Below, piece by piece: positions 10,500 to 21,994 of a stretch of 64,000 nt of DNA. Positions within the stretch are counted from its first letter, which is position 1. The number at the start of each line of letters is the position of its first letter. Where the stretch lies: NCBI GenBank assembly GCA_000711775.1, contig ARYC01017547.1, forward strand, positions 16,351 through 80,350. The letters are read 5' to 3'. Made by a program: the position numbers and the translations under genes. The notes below the pieces were generated by a model. It was not told the DNA's origin. It saw only the letters and a program-made list of their open reading frames with translations, and did not search any database. The stretch is from Oxytricha trifallax (lineage: Eukaryota > Ciliophora > Spirotrichea > Sporadotrichida > Oxytrichidae).

Positions 10500-11947
10500 A
10501 TGGCGGCTAACTTAAATCGTAAGGCAGTTTCTCTTGGAACAGGTTAATCATTGCTCAACTTTGGCTCCTCCAAGAAACCAGAAGTAATTTATATTGAAAA
10601 GGAGGTAGAGCTAAGAGCTCTAGAGTTTGAAGCTGAGGTCTTTAAAATTTAAGTTTAAAACAAGAAGTAGAGTGCTGAGATGGGAGTTTAAACATAAGTT
10701 GAATTGGTTGAGGAAGATAAGGAACAGCAACCAATAGAAAAAATTAAAACATTTTAATGTGAAGACTGCTAAAATTTCTTCTCAACTGAGTCTAGCTTGA
10801 AGAGACACATCAAAGAGGTACACTCTGGTAGAGCTAAGATCTACTTCAAGCATGATAAAGTAGATGGTAGATACTAATGCACTACCTGCATGAAGTCTTA
10901 TACGCACTCAGCTAAAGTAAAGAGACATATGCAAAAGCATCATCTAAGCGAATTCCTGATTAAAGATGAGGAAACTTAAAAGCTTGTACCTGCTAAAAGA
11001 AAAAATAACTCTCTTGATTCACAAATAGAGCAGTAGGAGAGACTTAAGAGATAGAAGCGGTTTGAGTCAATGAACCAACCAGCAAATGGTATGTATATTG
11101 CATGCTTATAAGAGAGAGCAATGTATATACCTGCATTAAATGCAGTCGACATAAGCAGCTGTATTGAAAACTATTTGAATATTGTGTACCTAACAAGGTA
11201 AAACTTATAGTTGTTGATGAATTCGCATACAAGGTATATCCATTCAAGTATCTCATTAAGAACGAGCAATATTAAAATGAGTTTGCAAATGAATACATAG
11301 TACTGAGAGAGGCTTAGAAAAGATAATGCAAGAACTTAGCTAAGCTCGACGGAGTTATACTTGGTCATGGTTTTATTGCATTGAGACTCAAGAAGTTTGA
11401 AATGACTCTAAGAGAGTATCTCTACCATAATAGATATCCTGATGATTTGAATGAGATACTCACAGATATGACTAAGGGTGTGAAAGAGCTCCATGATCTA
11501 GGGTATGTTCATAGAGATTTGAAGCCAGAAAATGTAATGCTAAATCTCTGCCCTTTAGAAGTAGTAGTCATAGATTTCAACAGAGCAATAAGACAAGAGA
11601 TAGTGACTTTAGCTAAGGTTTTAGGCACTCCAGGATACTTCCCTATAAGAGAGAAATGGACAAATAGCTCTTTATAATGGGATGTTTAGGCGGTAGCTGC
11701 AATTATCTTAGAGTGCGATATGGAAAGTATGTCATACTCTGGAACAAAAAATGAGAAATAATCAATAAGTTTGGCTGCTAAACATATTAAGCAAGATGAA
11801 ATATGCAATGAAATTAAGATAATAGTTGAGATGGTCATCGTAAAAGCTCCAGCATATCCACGATAATCATTGGATGATATACTAGAACAACTACAGACTG
11901 CTAAATTCAAGAGGTATCACAAAGATAAGCAGATAAAATTTGTTTGA
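10500..11947 (+). pseudogene. TBE zinc finger-kinase, copy C
   Basis: ATG at 10500; two C2H2 fingers (~10760-10945); kinase domain with HRDLKPEN (~11509) and DFN (~11574); TGA 11945-11947. A 2 bp deletion near 11184 (attgtgtacc against attgacgtacc) breaks the frame between the fingers and the kinase loop. Confidence 0.82.
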
Positions 11948-12086
11948 ATTAAGTACAGTAATACTCATTAAATATTCATTAAATTCATAAAAAACCTGCG
12001 TTTTCTCTACTAACCCCAATAAGACCCCAACTATACCCTACAAATCAAAGCACTTATAAACCTCACTAAGGGGTTTTGGGGTTTTG

Positions 12087-12534
12087 AATGCACCAAGGAC
12101 TACTTGACATACGCTAACACCAATCTTCCAACTGCCCAAAGGGTCACAAGTATTGTCGGTCTTGCAAGAGATGGTCACCTTATCATTGGGCTCTACAAAG
12201 CCACTGATGCTCTATGGCTGCCATGCGATGTTGATGCTTGCAACGGTGTGATATTCGAAGGTACATACGTCTATGTCTCCACTCTCCTCTTCCCCTTCTT
12301 CCAAGCCTGGTGGGCTCCCCGCTGGTAGTACTGGCACAGTGTTGTCACTACTCGAAGGCATTAGTACAGGTCATGTATTCCTTGTCATCCTGGATTAGAT
12401 TAGTGTCTAAGGGGGGTCGCCATTTATAGCTGTTAGTAATAGGCTTTAATTAGGAATAAATTTTAACTCAATCAGCTTATTAAATTTGGTAGCTTTTTAA
12501 TTTACGAAGGCCCCCCTATATATATATATATATT
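12087..12534 (+). pseudogene. YHYH-domain gene fragment, spacer 3
   Basis: This is the third copy of the host-gene fragment, open from 12104 to at least 12328 with DYLTYANTNLPTAQRV, DVDACNGVIFEGTYVY and FPFFQAWWAPRW. The Trp-x-x-Pro pattern at the end fits the YHYH family better than the spacer 2 version. Flanks are the AAT of TBE C and the ATT of TBE D. Confidence 0.63.
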
Positions 12535-12636
12535 CAAAACCCCAAAACCCCTTAGTGAGGTTTATAAGTGCTTTGATTTGTAGGGTATAGTTGGGGTCTT
12601 ATTGGGGTTAGTAGAGAAATTAGGTCTATTTACAAA

Positions 12637-13698
12637 ATGAGAAATAGAAATTAGCGAAATTTAGGCTCGATTTATGATGAGAAATATTTAGATTTACTGC
12701 TTCAGCTTAGGTATGGTACGAGTATTAATATAGATTAAGTCAAACCAGTATTGAATTATGCAGCTATTGCAAAGCTCTTACACAAGAGTGCCTCTACTGT
12801 TAGGTATCACTGCATGTTAGCTGTTTAGCATTTTAATTCTGGTACTTGAAAGCATCCTGCTAGAAAATAAAAGTTCTCACAGCATCATATTGACTACCTC
12901 TGTGACTCTAAGACTTTAAAGTATTGGGCACACTTTCCTCTAGACTAGCGAGCTGTAATGTTTCATCGCAAGTTTCCTGACATCGCATCTCTCCTTAGAC
13001 TATAGCCAACATTCATAGAAGAAATGGCATTACTTTCAAGACTGTCAACAGAGTGAAGAGAGTAATTGATTTACAGTGCCATTTTATAGTAATAATCTAA
13101 ACTATATACATGATTAAATGCAGAGAGCTATTAATAATAACATCAAGTTCATACACGCAGATGAAGCTGTATTCACATTCAACACGTTTATTAATAAGTC
13201 TAGGTATAAGAAGTATGATAATATAGAAGTTTATGACTAAAAAGTGAAGGTAGTCACCCATGCAATTTTAGCTAGTATAAGTGAAGATTCAGGCTTAGAG
13301 AGTTATGTGATTCACCCTCGCTCTATTAAGCGAGAGTAGTATATAGAGTTCCTACATAAGCTCAGAGAAAAGTATAGCAACCAAGAGATCATCCTGTTTG
13401 TTGATAACCTATCAGTTCATAAGACTAAGGAGTCTAAGAAAGCTTATGAAGACCTAAACATAACTCCTGTTTATAACGTTCCTTATAGTCCTTAATTTAA
13501 TGGAATAGAATTCTAGTGGAGTTAAATCAAGACTCAATACAAGAAGCTGCTGCTGTATCATCTTATGCATGACTTGCCTATCGATACAGTAGATTGATTC
13601 AAAGCAACTGTAAGAGAGTAAGCGTAGATAAGACAACAGCTTGTGCGAGAGAAGGAAGAATGAATGTTTATAAATAAGTTTTAGATTTAAACGAATGA
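12637..13698 (+). pseudogene. TBE DDE transposase, copy D
   Basis: ATG at 12637; TGA at codon 71 (12847-12849), as in B and C; intron-like segment 13075-13123 (49 nt); HADEAVF, FVDNLSVHKT and the FNGIEF glutamate motif; TGA 13696-13698. Further indels occur near 12980 and 13070, and tactgg has become tagtgg after the glutamate motif. Confidence 0.86.
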
Positions 13699-13704
13699 AT
13701 ATAT

Positions 13705-14495
13705 TCACATATTAAATTGGCCCATAAAGGGGTTTGGCTTCTCTTTCTTCTCCTCTTCTTAAGGCTTGCTTGGACCCATATTTCTTCTCTTTGTGCCAGC
13801 TCCTGCATCTATGTTCATTTCTTCTAGCTTTTAGACATCTTTATAAAGTCTTTTGCTCACTTCATAAATAGTCTATGACTTTCTCTCTCTGTGAACCTTC
13901 GCATGCTCTTTCATTAGGAATATACCAGTTCCAGGTTTCTCTACAAAGTTATGAATCAAAGCTTACGAGAGAGGAATGGATGCTTCTTAAGCTCAGCGAG
14001 CCAGGTCTCGTTTATTAGTATGCCTTGCTTCATTTAATCTTCAGGAGAAATAGAGTAGCGTTTTTTGTGAGCTTCTTCAATGATCTCTCTTAGATAACTC
14101 TCTCTCTTAAAGTGCCAAGAACTCCAAAGAAGAAGCTCCTTTCTGGAAGCTTGTTAGAGAGTTGTTTCTTGGTAGGAAGATAAACTACCAACTCTTCATC
14201 TTTCATCGCATCCTCGTAGAGATTAGTGACTAAAATCTCTGGGTAGTTTGGTATCTATCAACTTTATTTCACTGTTTTTGAAGGCTCTCTTCTCATCGCA
14301 GAGTATAGCTTTTAAGAATGAAATTTTGGTACCTTCCATCGTTGGAAGGAATAAACCCACTATAGTATATGATTAAGTATATGTCACATGCTTACCATGC
14401 TAAGTGAGGTATCGATAGAGATCTTCCTTGCTTCTAAATCTTGAGATCATTTCTTAAGCTTCAACCCTCTTCATTGCAGTACTTATAGATTCCAT
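13705..14495 (-). pseudogene. TBE 22 kDa protein, copy D
   Basis: Start 14495-14493, intron 14395-14360, TGA 13707-13705. This copy has two extra 2 bp changes: TC inserted near 14103 and AT lost near 14254. These shift and then restore the frame inside exon 2. It shares the 3' lesions of the array. Confidence 0.82.
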
Positions 14496-15059
14496 CTTTG
14501 TTCCTACTCTTGTTATTGAATTTCAAATTTTAATATATAGAGTTCTGGATCCTACTGTTAAAAATCTTAGTATTAAATATGGGTATCTTATAGAAGGTCA
14601 ACCTGGTAAGGATACGTGGAGAAAGCTGGCAGAAGCTGTAACAAACTTCAGAGATGGAGCTCCATTTTTATCAATTTAGTTCCATTAAATTAGTACTAAA
14701 TTTGTTTAAATTTGATTAGTACCGGTACTAAATTCGTTTAAATTTAATTGGTACCAATTTAATAGTACCAAAACTTAATTAGTACCTAGTTTTAAACTAA
14801 TGAGGTTTTAATGGAAAAATTCCAAAATGATTCAAAACCTATTGTACCAGTACCAACCTGAATTAAATCTCAGTTGGTACCAAAATTAAAAATATTAAGC
14901 ATAAAATTAGAAAATTTATAGTTTTAAACTAAGTATAAATATGATGTCTAACACCTAAGAATCAACCATTGTTGTTGCAGTGCCAGCTCCTATACAAAGT
15001 TAGTATAGCCAGTGAGGTTTTTACTTATTAATAATAGAAATTTAAAATTGAATTTAAAC

Positions 15060-16504
15060 ATGGCGGCTAACTTAAATCGTAAGGCAGGTTCTCTTGGAAC
15101 AGGTTAATCATTGCTCAACTTTGGCTCCTCCAAGAAACCAGAAGTAATTTATATTGAAAAGGAGGTGAGCGAAGAGCCCTAGAGTTTGAAGCTAAAGTCT
15201 TTAAAATTTAAGTTTAAAACAAGAAGTAGAGTGCTGAGATGGGAGTTTAAACATAAGTTGAATTGGTTGAGGAAGATAAGGAACAGCAACCAATAGAAAA
15301 AATAAAAAAATTTTAATGTGAAGACTGCTAAAATTTCTTCTCAACTGAGTCTAGCTTGAAGAGACACATCAAAGAGGTACACTCTGGTAGAGCTAAGATC
15401 TACTTCAAGAATGATAAAGTAAATGGTAGATACTAATGCACTACCTGCATGAAGTCTTATAGCACTCAGCTAAAGTAAAGAGACATATGCAAAAGCATCA
15501 TCTAAGCGAATTCCTGATTAAAGATGAGGAAACTTAAAAGCTTGTACCTGCTAAAAGAAAAAATAACTCTCTTGATTCACAAATAGAGCAGTAGGAGAGA
15601 CTTAAGAGATAGAAGCGGTTTGAGTCAATGAACCAACCAGAAAATGGTATGTATATTGCATGCTTATAAGAGAGAGCAATGTATATACCTGCATTAAATG
15701 CAGTCGACATAAGCAGCTGTATTGAAAACTATTTGAATATTGACGTACCTAACAAGGTAAAACTTATAGTTGTTGATGGATTCGCATACAAGGTATATCC
15801 ATTCAAGTATCTCATTAAGAACGAGCAATATTAAAATGAGTTTGCAAATGAATACATAGTACTGAGAGAGGCTTAGAAAAGATAATGCAAGAACTTAGCT
15901 AAGTCGACGGAGTTATACTTGGTCATGGTTTTATTGCATTGAGACTCAAGAAGTTTGAAATGACTCCAAGAGAGTATCTCTACCATAATAGATATCCTGA
16001 TGATTTGAATGAGATACTCACAGATATAACTAAGGGTGTGAAAGAGCTCCATGATCTAGGGTATGTTCATAGAGATTTGAAGCCAGAAAATGTAATGCTA
16101 AATCTCTGCCCTTTAAAAGTAGTAGTCATAGATTTCAACAGAGCAATAAGACAAGAGATAGTGACTTTAGCTAAGGTTTTAGGCACTCCAGGATACTTCC
16201 CTATAAGAGAGAAATGGACAAATGGCTCTGTATAATGCGATGTTTGGGCGGTAGCTGCAATTATCTTAGAGTGCGATATGGAAAGTATGTCATACTTTGG
16301 AACAAAACATGAGAAATAATCAATAAGTTTGGCTGCTAACATATTAAGCAAGATGAAATATGCAATGAAATTAAGAAGATAGTTGAGATGGTCATCGTAA
16401 AAGCTCCAGCATATCCACGATAATCATTAGATGATATACTAAAACAACTACAGACTGCTAAATTCAAGAGGTATCACAAAGATAAGCAGATAAAATTTGT
16501 TTGA
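15060..16504 (+). pseudogene. TBE zinc finger-kinase, copy D
   Basis: ATG at 15060; the same finger and kinase motifs as the other copies (HRDLKPEN near 16067; DFN near 16132); TGA 16502-16504. Single-base losses near 15462, 15903 and 16339 break the frame. Confidence 0.8.
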
Positions 16505-16681
16505 ATTAAGTACAATAATACTCATTAAATATTCATTAAATTCATAAAAAATGCGACTAACCAAAATAAGACCCCAACTATACCCTACAAATCAAAGCAC
16601 TTACAAACCTCACTAAGGAGTTTTGGGGTTTTGAATACGCATAACAGAAAATAATTAAAAGATAGAAATAATATAATAGGA

Positions 16682-17088
16682 AGAAATACATTTGAATTTG
16701 GAAAATTAATTATAATTAAATTAAATATAAATCAAAATCGTGGCAGTTAAAGTTGGCCAATTTAAACGATCTTGGGCTCATTCGATAGAGAATTCAAAAT
16801 TAGCTGGACTTTATTATTGGCGGTACTATTTTATCTCATCGAGGGAGCGAGATAACTCGACTTTAATTAAACTCCTCTAAATTCATTAAATTATACCCTC
16901 ACATTAAAGTGAAGTTATCTCGCTCCCTCGATGAGATAAAATAGTACCGCCAATAGTAAAGTCCAGCTAATTTTGAATTCTCTATCGAATGAGCCCAAGA
17001 TCGTTTAAATTGGCCAACTTTAACAGCCACGATTTTGATTTATATTTATTTTAATTATAATTAATTTTCCAAATTCAAATGTATTTCT
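16682..17088. repeat. Foldback element P1 (inverted repeat, ~185 bp arms)
   Basis: The arms 16682-16866 and 16905-17088 are near-perfect reverse complements around a ~38 bp loop. Arm landmarks are agaaatacatttgaatttgg, gtggcagttaaagttggcc, gggctcattcgatagagaat, attggcggtactatt and gagggagcgagataactcg. The tips and these inner motifs recur in diverged form at ~31635-31830 and at the centre of the 41747-43089 palindrome, so this is a repeat family. No coding frame is evident. Confidence 0.9.
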
Positions 17089-17826
17089 ACAATAATAAAA
17101 ATACAATAATTAAATTTAATTTGAATTTAAATTAATAATTTCCTTATCTCTAATGATTTCATACTTTTATTAGCTCTTATACGTTCCATTCACATACTTT
17201 TTAACATAAATTTTTATAAGTGTCGTATTAGCGCTAAGTGTGAAAATGAAACTGTAAAATGTCTTGATCTAGACATTTAACTTGCACTTCATTACTGTAT
17301 CTATTTTAACGGAATTTGAAACATTATCTTTTCTTAGTTACTCTAAGCATCTCGAACATATACATGGTGGGAGTGGTTTCATTTCTGGTTTTGAAAAATC
17401 TCTTCATATTGATCAATCTTGACAATTATTATCGGCAATAAGCTGTCGAAATTTTTGGAATTCCTGTATTTCAATTAAAATGGGGGGTAAATGAGGGATT
17501 GATGGCTAACCAAGTTTACCTTCGATGCAGTAGGATATCTCACGACGATGGAATGTGCGATTCAGACATCTACTCGAAGACCAAATATATTCTGGCTATA
17601 TTAATTCACAAAAGGCAAATCGAGTTTCTCATATGATGATTAAACATTTCTTTTTCTCAAACAACGTTTGCATTCCACTAAATTAAGTATAGCGTGCCAA
17701 TCACTTAAGCCTTATGGCTCTTTTATCTCTTTATTTAGAACTTACCTTTATCTATTATGTCGGATACCTTCGTAGATTCTCATTCATTCCAAAGGATTTC
17801 AATTACGCAAAGATATTATTAATAAG
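17089..17826. other. Unassigned segment with short protein-like frames
   Basis: This lies between foldback P1 and TBE E. It is AT-rich at first, then of higher G+C from ~17200 to ~17800. Short frames with cysteines can be read on the plus strand (CRISAKCENETVKCLDLD near 17220; CSRISHDDGMCDSDIY near 17530), but none connects into a gene. It could be fragments of a host gene interrupted by TBE E. I do not recognise a family. Confidence 0.25.
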
Positions 17827-17991
17827 AATCAAAACCCCAAAACTCTTTTCAGTAGTTTGATTGAGTTTTTGATTGATAAAAGTAGACTATTAGTGCATAC
17901 TTTATTAGGGTTTTAATAGGGTTTATGTAGGGGTTTAATGTTTAAATGTAATGTAAATTAGTGTGTATTTAATGTGTTTTATTTTAAATAT

Positions 17992-19443
17992 TCAGTCAAA
18001 CAATAACTTGGCATCATGAGGCAACTTTCTAAACTTAATTTCTCCTAACCAACTAATTATCTAGTCGATTGTTTGTTCTGATCTGTTATTAGGCTTCAGG
18101 ATAATTTGCTCAGCCATATCTCTCATTTTACCTTTTATCTTATTTTGCTCTCGATACTGCTGGATTATTTGCTTTGAATCTTTTTCTCTTCTGCAACTGT
18201 AATAGTCATTTCTTTGCATATCGCACTCTATTATTATTTCTGCTAGAGCCCATATTTCCCACTTAATATCTCCATTCCTCCAATCTTCTCTCTCTTGAAA
18301 ATATCCAGGAGTGCCACAAACGTTGGCCAGTACTGAAGTTTCAACTCTCTACGATCTATTGAAGTCTATTATTACCACTCTGAGTGGTGAAAAGTCCAGT
18401 ATTATTTTTTCAGGCTTAAAATCTCTGTGCACGTATCCCAAAGTATGTAGCTCCTCAATACCTTTGCAGACATTTGTTAGAATTAGAGGTAGTTACTTTG
18501 GACACCGTTAGTCTTAAATATAATCTCTTAATGTCATTTAGTATAAAGGTAGGCGAAAAGCTACATGATTTAAAGCAAGGAGAATTGCTTCAAGTTTAAT
18601 AATAAATCTGCTCTGCTCTGTCTATCCCTTGCTTTAGTAAGAGCTTGATACTCATTGAAAAACTCAATTTGATACTTGTCATCACATTTAAAGTAATTAA
18701 ATGGATAAATCTTGTAAGCAAACTGCTTATCAGTTATGACTTTTATCTCAAAAATATCCTCAAGAATAAGATAACTTTCTTTGCACTCAGTTAGGCCAAT
18801 TATATTCAATATTGGAAGCTTGAGTGAATGCATCTTGAGTGTAATTTTTACTATCTAAGAGGCAGGGAGGTTTCTCACTGCTTTAATGAGTTTATTCTTT
18901 TTTTAAATCTTTGCTTCAGAGATTCTAAAGGGTCTCTTGGATTTCTTTTTTGAAGAAATACTTCACCAGTCTCAGGATCTATGACCTCAACTTTTTACCA
19001 TGGTGTTTTTCAAGGTGAACTTTAAGATCCCTTGAATGATTGTATTACTTATTAGAGCAAGGGCAGAAATATTTTCCATCTATCTTATCATGCTTAAGAT
19101 AGAGCTTGGGTTTGTTAGAATGCTGCTCTAAAGTATGAAGTTTGAGATCAGATTTATAAGTAAAGTTCTTCTTAAACTCTTCACAAAAATTTTCGATTTT
19201 TATTTCTTTTTTCTCTTCCTCCTTTTAAGCCATTTTTATTATTATCTCGCATTAAATTTATTAGCTCTGCATTTATATTTAGCGATTGAATTGTTATTCA
19301 AAGTCAGAAATCTTAGGTAAGAAAATTTAAGGTTCATATTAGGTAGAGGCATCACAAGTCTCAATTTTCTTTTGATTAATGAAAGAAAGTTTTTGCTGGC
19401 TAATGCCAAGCAATGCCGCTTTTTTAAGTAAGTTACCGCTCAT
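17992..19443 (-). pseudogene. TBE-E zinc finger-kinase, nearly intact
   Basis: The start MSGNLLKKAALLG is at 19443 and the TGA at 17994-17992. A first, weak finger (FCEEFKKNFTYKSDLKLH, ~19170) precedes a clearer C2H2 finger (CPCSNKQYNHSRDLKVH, ~19060). The kinase loop reads HRDFKPEK (~18430), so the usual Asn is Lys, and the metal-binding motif is DFN (~18360) with GTPGYF following. A one-base frameshift is inferred near 18600-18615, where the frame ending NLKQFSLL gives way to LEAILLALNHVAFRL leading into MTLRDY. The changed catalytic-loop Asn argues against normal kinase activity. Confidence 0.78.
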
Positions 19444-20008
19444 TTTATAAATACTTTTAATAATTATATAAGCTGTTTAAATTCTACCTTTTTACAAAAG
19501 TAAGACCATATTCTCAAAGATTTAGAGAGGTTTAATAGGAACAGAGTGAAAGACATTAGTTTTATACTTCTAAACATTAGAGATAATTTATATACTAATT
19601 CATCCATTTTATACATTAAAATGCACCCTAATGTGTTTTGTGAAGTTAGGTGGAGCTCCTAAATTTGTTCTTGTTAATTTAGGAGGGGAGGCTTTAAAAT
19701 TTAATTTTTTTAATATACCACCTAATACCGTTTTGAACTTTAATTCAACCTCCTAATTAAGTTTTAAATAAATTAGGAGCACCACCTTATTAAATTAATT
19801 ATTATTGGGAGCAATTTAATGGAGAAATTTTGATAAAAATGGAAGTCAAACTTTGAAACTTGGAGAAAGTTCCTCCATCTTTATCTATTTATCTGATTCA
19901 TGTTTACCTCCAAGTGGATCTCCCTATTTAGTAGTAAAATTTTAGTAAGTTTAGAATGGATATCCATAATTTTAAATTTCATAAATATTTATAGAAAGAG
20001 GAAGCAAG

Positions 20009-20800
20009 ATGGAATCTATGAATGATGCAATGAAGAGAATTTAATCTCAAGATTTAATAGGAAAATTCAGAAGTAAAGAAGATCTTTACAGATACTTGGT
20101 ATAGCAAGGTAAGTTTTCACTTATAACTAACTTATTAACCATAGTTGGATTGTTCTTGCCAACACAGGAGGGAACAAAAATATCATTCTTAAAAGCATTG
20201 CTAAGTGAAGAGAAAAAAGCTTTTAAGTATAATGAAATAAGAATGATCGAGATACCTAACTACCCTGAAATATCAGTAACAAACCTCTATGATGATGCTA
20301 TGAGTGATCCAGATGTTGCTCTCTACCTTCCATCAAAGCTATAACTCTCTAATAAGTTGCCAGAGAGAAACTTCTTCTTTGGTGTCCTTGGAACTCTGAA
20401 ACCTGAGTCCTTAAATGAAGTAATTTAAGAAGCTAACAAGAAACGATATAGCATCTCCCCTGAAGACAAAGAGAAGCAGGGAATTAAAATCAGCAACACC
20501 TGGCTTTAGGAACTGCAGAAGCATCCATTCATCTCAAGTAAGCTTAGTCTTCTAAATTTATAGAAAAACCTGGTACTGTAATACTTTATGAAAGAGAGCA
20601 GCAAATTAAATAGAGAGAGAAAGTCTCAAAAAGTAAAGCATGTATTGAGTAAGAGACTCTTCAAAGATTTATAAAAGCCAGAAGAGATGAACATAGATGC
20701 AGGAGCTGGCACTAAGAGAAGAAACATAGGCCCAAGCAAGCCTTAAGAGGAAGAAAAGAAAGAGAAGCCAAATCCCTTTACGGGCAAATTTAATATGTGA
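20009..20800 (+). CDS. TBE-E 22 kDa protein (intact, one intron)
   Basis: Exon 1 (20009-20108, MESMNDAMKRIQSQDL) and exon 2 (20145-20800) are joined across a 36 nt GTAAG...TAG intron (20109-20144) at phase 1, the same place as in the array copies. The protein reads without TGA through GLFLPTQEGTKISFLKAL, IEIPNYPEISVTNLYDDA, FFFGVLGTLKPESL and the Lys/Arg-rich C-terminus GAGTKRRNIGPSKP, ending at TGA 20798-20800. It is about 250 aa. The biochemical role is unknown. Its stop is 6 bp from the convergent transposase stop (20807). It shows what the array copies looked like before decay. Confidence 0.88.
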
Positions 20801-20806
20801 ACTTAT

Positions 20807-21856
20807 TCATTCGTTTAAATCTAAAACTTATTTATATACACAAAATCTCCCTTCTCTTGCGCATACTTTAGCTTTCTCATCGCTGACTCTCTTAGCAGCA
20901 CTCTTAATAAAATCTACTGTATCAATCATTAGATCGTGCATCAAATAATAGATTAGAAGTTTATTATAGTGGCCTTTTAATAGACCCCAATATAGTTCAA
21001 TTCCATTGAATTGAGGACTATAAGGAACATTAAATACATGTGTTATGTTTAGCCTTTCATATTCTTTCCTTGAGTATTTAGTTTTATGAACTGATAAGTT
21101 ATCAACGAATAGAATAATCTCTTAGTCAGCGTATTTGTCTCTGAGCTTCTGTAAAAACTATATTTATTATTCAGTCTTAATAGAGCGAGGGTGGATAACA
21201 TAAGTCTCTAGCCCACTATCGCCACTTATTCCACCAAGTATAGCATTAGTTTAAACCTTAACCTTTTAATCATGTACTTCAATATTGCTGTAGCTCTTAT
21301 ACTATGACCTCGAAATAAACGTATTGAATATGAATACTGCCTCATCAGCGTGATTGAACTTTAAATTAAGCTCTCAAGACCTCTGCATTTAATCAAATAT
21401 ATAATTTAAATTAATCTTATAAAATGGAACAATAAAGTCAATCACTCTCTTAATGCGAATGACTGTCTTGTAAGATATTCCATTCTTTTTATAAATGTTA
21501 GCTATCAATTAAGCAGATATATGAAGCTTAGGAAATTGGCGATGAAACATCACAGCTCTCTAGGCAAGAGAGAAGTGAGCCCAGTATTTTAGAGTCTTAT
21601 CATTAGTAAGATAATCGATATGATACTGCTAAAATTTTAGAGGTCTTTTAAGCTTAGAATTAAGCTGCTATCTTTTTAAATTAAATGCTAATAGACAGTG
21701 AGACCTCACAGTTGCAGGAGATTTATGGAGCAGTCTTGCTATAGATGAATAATTTAGAATAGGTTTGAGTTGATCACTATATTCATCACATACATAGCGT
21801 AACTTAAACAATACATCTATATACTCACTGTCATAAACTGACCCCAAACCTCGCAT
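20807..21856 (-). CDS. TBE-E DDE transposase (possibly intact)
   Basis: The start MRGLGSVYDSEY is at 21856 and the TGA at 20809-20807. The first exon is open through IARLLHKSPATVRSHC and the FHRQFPKLHISAQLI segment to VIDFI; unlike B-D it has no stop near codon 71. An intron with donor GT at 21430 follows. If the acceptor is the conserved TGCAG (21383), an in-frame TGA appears just after it. If the acceptor is the next AAAG (~21360), the frame continues cleanly into HADEAVF. The later motifs FVDNLSVHKT and FNGIELYWG supply the second D and the E. Acceptor choice decides whether this gene is alive. Confidence 0.75.
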
Positions 21857-21994
21857 ATGCTCACTTAAATTACTAATATTTAAATATTTAACCCCAACAT
21901 AAACCCTATTAAAACCCTAATAAAGTATGCACTAATAGTCTACTTTTATCAATCAAAAACTCAATCAAACTACTGAAAGAGTTTTGGGGTTTTG

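Larger units (their letters stand above)
7973..12086 (+). mobile_element. TBE transposon copy C (complete, 4,114 bp)
   Basis: It has the same ends, ~85 bp terminal inverted repeats and gene order as copy B. Flanks are ATT (7970-7972) and AAT (12087-12089). It is one period downstream of B. Confidence 0.93.
1..16633 (+). repeat. Tandem array of ~4.56 kb unit: TBE plus YHYH-gene fragment
   Basis: The same ~4,557 bp segment recurs head to tail: the landmark taagttttagatttaaacg lies at 1, ~4555, ~9114 and ~13676. Each unit is one 4.1 kb telomere-bearing element followed by the same ~448 bp non-TBE spacer (2968-3416, 7525-7972, 12087-12534). Copies differ by scattered substitutions and small indels in both TBE and spacer, so they are diverged copies and not an exact assembly echo. 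Transposition alone cannot copy the spacer with the element; unequal exchange or segmental duplication is the inferred route. The left edge lies outside the window. Confidence 0.93.
12535..16633 (+). mobile_element. TBE transposon copy D (complete, 4,099 bp; last of array)
   Basis: The left end is CAAAACCCC at 12535. The right inverted repeat ends at 16633 with a slightly damaged telomeric tract (ggagttttggggttttg). Flanks are ATT (left) and AAT (16634-16636), followed by unique DNA and not the spacer, so this marks the right border of the array. It is the most mutated of the four copies. Confidence 0.92.
17830..21994 (-). mobile_element. TBE transposon copy E (complete, older, inverted)
   Basis: It is 4,165 bp long with ~110 bp terminal inverted repeats beginning CAAAACCCCAAAACTC and a matching AAT target duplication (17827-17829 and 21995-21997). 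Gene order is inverted relative to A-D: zinc finger-kinase (-), 22 kDa (+), transposase (-). It is clearly diverged from the array copies, so it belongs to a different TBE subfamily, yet its genes are the least damaged TBE set in the window. Confidence 0.93.
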
